Source: Actinomycetota bacterium
Lineage (GTDB): Bacteria; Actinomycetota; Actinomycetes; Actinomycetales; Microbacteriaceae
Direction of reading: 5' to 3'
Assembly (NCBI GenBank): GCA_018895315.1
Contig: JAHIOK010000296.1
Location: forward strand, 1-5,690
Length of the DNA: 5,690 nucleotides
Positions 5,217 to 5,690 of this stretch are shown here, one piece after another. Under the pieces are notes generated by a model. That model did not search any database and was not told where the DNA came from. It was given only the letters and a program-made list of their open reading frames with translations. Position 1 is the stretch's first letter, and every line of letters begins with the position of its first letter. A program made the translations under genes and the position numbers.

Positions 5217-5690
5217 CTAAGTCGGACAGGGGGGTTCGGATGCCGGGGCGGTGAGGCGCCACGCCGCGCGGTCGGCGACGTGGACGAGGCGTCCGCCCTG
5301 GAGTACTGCGGCAACGCTACCCGCGCGGTAGGCATCTGTCGTTCGGGGGTCACGCTCGAGCAGGATCGCGTCTCCGAAGAGCAGACCCTGATCGCCCCAC
5401 AGCAGACGCGCACCGACGACGGTCGCGGCATCCACGGCCTCTTCGGGGGTGAGCCCCGCGTCGATGAGCGCGGCGATCTCGTTCAGGTTCGCACCGTGCT
5501 GGCGGGGCGTGCCGGCATCGGTGCCGACGGCGATCGCGAGTCCCGCGGCACGGGCGATGGCGATGGCTTCGAGGTGGTGGTCGGCGGCCCGGGCGGCGCG
5601 GTCGCCGATGAACGCCGGAATCTCTCCGTCACGCGACGCCTGCGCCGTCTCGCGATAGACCGCCACAGTGGGAACGAACACGACGCCCGC
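5217..5690 (-). CDS. C-terminal part of an amidohydrolase-family metal-dependent hydrolase (imidazolonepropionase / Xaa-Pro-dipeptidase-like)
   Basis: The last 157 residues are visible; the N-terminus lies beyond the right edge, so the first metal-binding His-x-His and the catalytic Lys/His residues cannot be checked. The visible part starts with a strand AGVVFVPTVAVY. It then has a helical region with HHLEAIAIARAAGLAIAVG and the motif GTDAGTP at visible residues 56-62, where Asp58 corresponds to the metal-bound, proton-shuttling Asp at the end of barrel strand 8. HGANLNEIAALIDAGLTPEEAVDAAT follows, which is characteristic of this branch of the superfamily. The end of the protein returns to the small beta-sandwich (GDAILLERDP, then VAAVLQGGRLVH). 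The usual Gly-x-x-Ala-Asp segment is shortened to GDA. Family members cleave amide, peptide or cyclic amide bonds. The neighbouring peptide-type importer suggests it acts on the imported compound, though a 105-base gap separates the two. An internal GTG at 5679-5681 is in frame but is not a plausible start, because the barrel is incomplete there. Confidence 0.92.
   Translation of the reverse strand, partial: AGVVFVPTVAVYRETAQASRDGEIPAFIGDRAARAADHHLEAIAIARAAGLAIAVGTDAGTPRQHGANLNEIAALIDAGLTPEEAVDAATVVGARLLWGDQGLLFGDAILLERDPRTTDAYRAGSVAAVLQGGRLVHVADRAAWRLTAPASEPPCPT

Noticed and set aside
5191..5220. A GC-alternating tract (CGCGCGCG) with flanking GGTGCT repeats considered as a terminator or structural element after the hydrolase gene.
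   Set aside because: The GGTGCT copies are direct, not inverted, so no stem forms, and there is no T-run on the minus strand. Short CG alternation is common at this base composition.

Overview
The window is a compact, high-GC (about two thirds G+C by eye), tightly packed stretch in which every supported gene lies on the minus strand. The GC-rich third codon positions, the lipoprotein signal peptide with its Ser/Ala/Gly linker, and the abundance of the word GGATGCC/GGCATCC suggest a high-GC actinobacterium. My best guess is Microbacteriaceae (for example Microbacterium), but this is impression rather than proof.

Reading in the direction of transcription (right to left), the window opens with the C-terminal 157 residues of an amidohydrolase-superfamily enzyme of the imidazolonepropionase / Xaa-Pro-dipeptidase-like type (5690 to 5217). 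A 105-base intergenic stretch follows, carrying a 2.5-copy imperfect tandem repeat and a good ribosome binding site. Next comes a complete five-gene ABC importer of the peptide/opine/nickel class, in the canonical order: lipoprotein substrate-binding protein (5111 to 3525), first permease (3498 to 2551), second permease (2554 to 1691), first ATPase (1694 to 924) and second ATPase (927 to 124). The window ends 42 codons into a seventh gene (127 to 1) whose product is not securely identifiable. An aminotransferase-like PLP enzyme is a tentative guess.

The last four junctions (permease/permease, permease/ATPase, ATPase/ATPase, ATPase/last gene) are all 4-base ATGA or GTGA overlaps, so these genes are almost certainly co-transcribed and translationally coupled. 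The importer would capture a small organic solute outside the membrane, pass it through the permease heterodimer and be driven by the ATPase heterodimer. The flanking hydrolase and the downstream gene would then process it. The substrate cannot be read from sequence alone. A peptide or N-acyl/amide compound fits the hydrolase neighbour. The small ATPases without the C-terminal cysteine motif of Dpp/Opp proteins also resemble the nickel/metal-chelate (Nik) branch.

I see no mobile element, RNA gene, CRISPR array, convincing promoter or terminator, and no clearly new system. The points most worth checking are the compact ATPases, a Gly-to-Arg change in the coupling loop of the first permease, the tandem repeat upstream of the binding protein, and the over-represented GGATGCC word.
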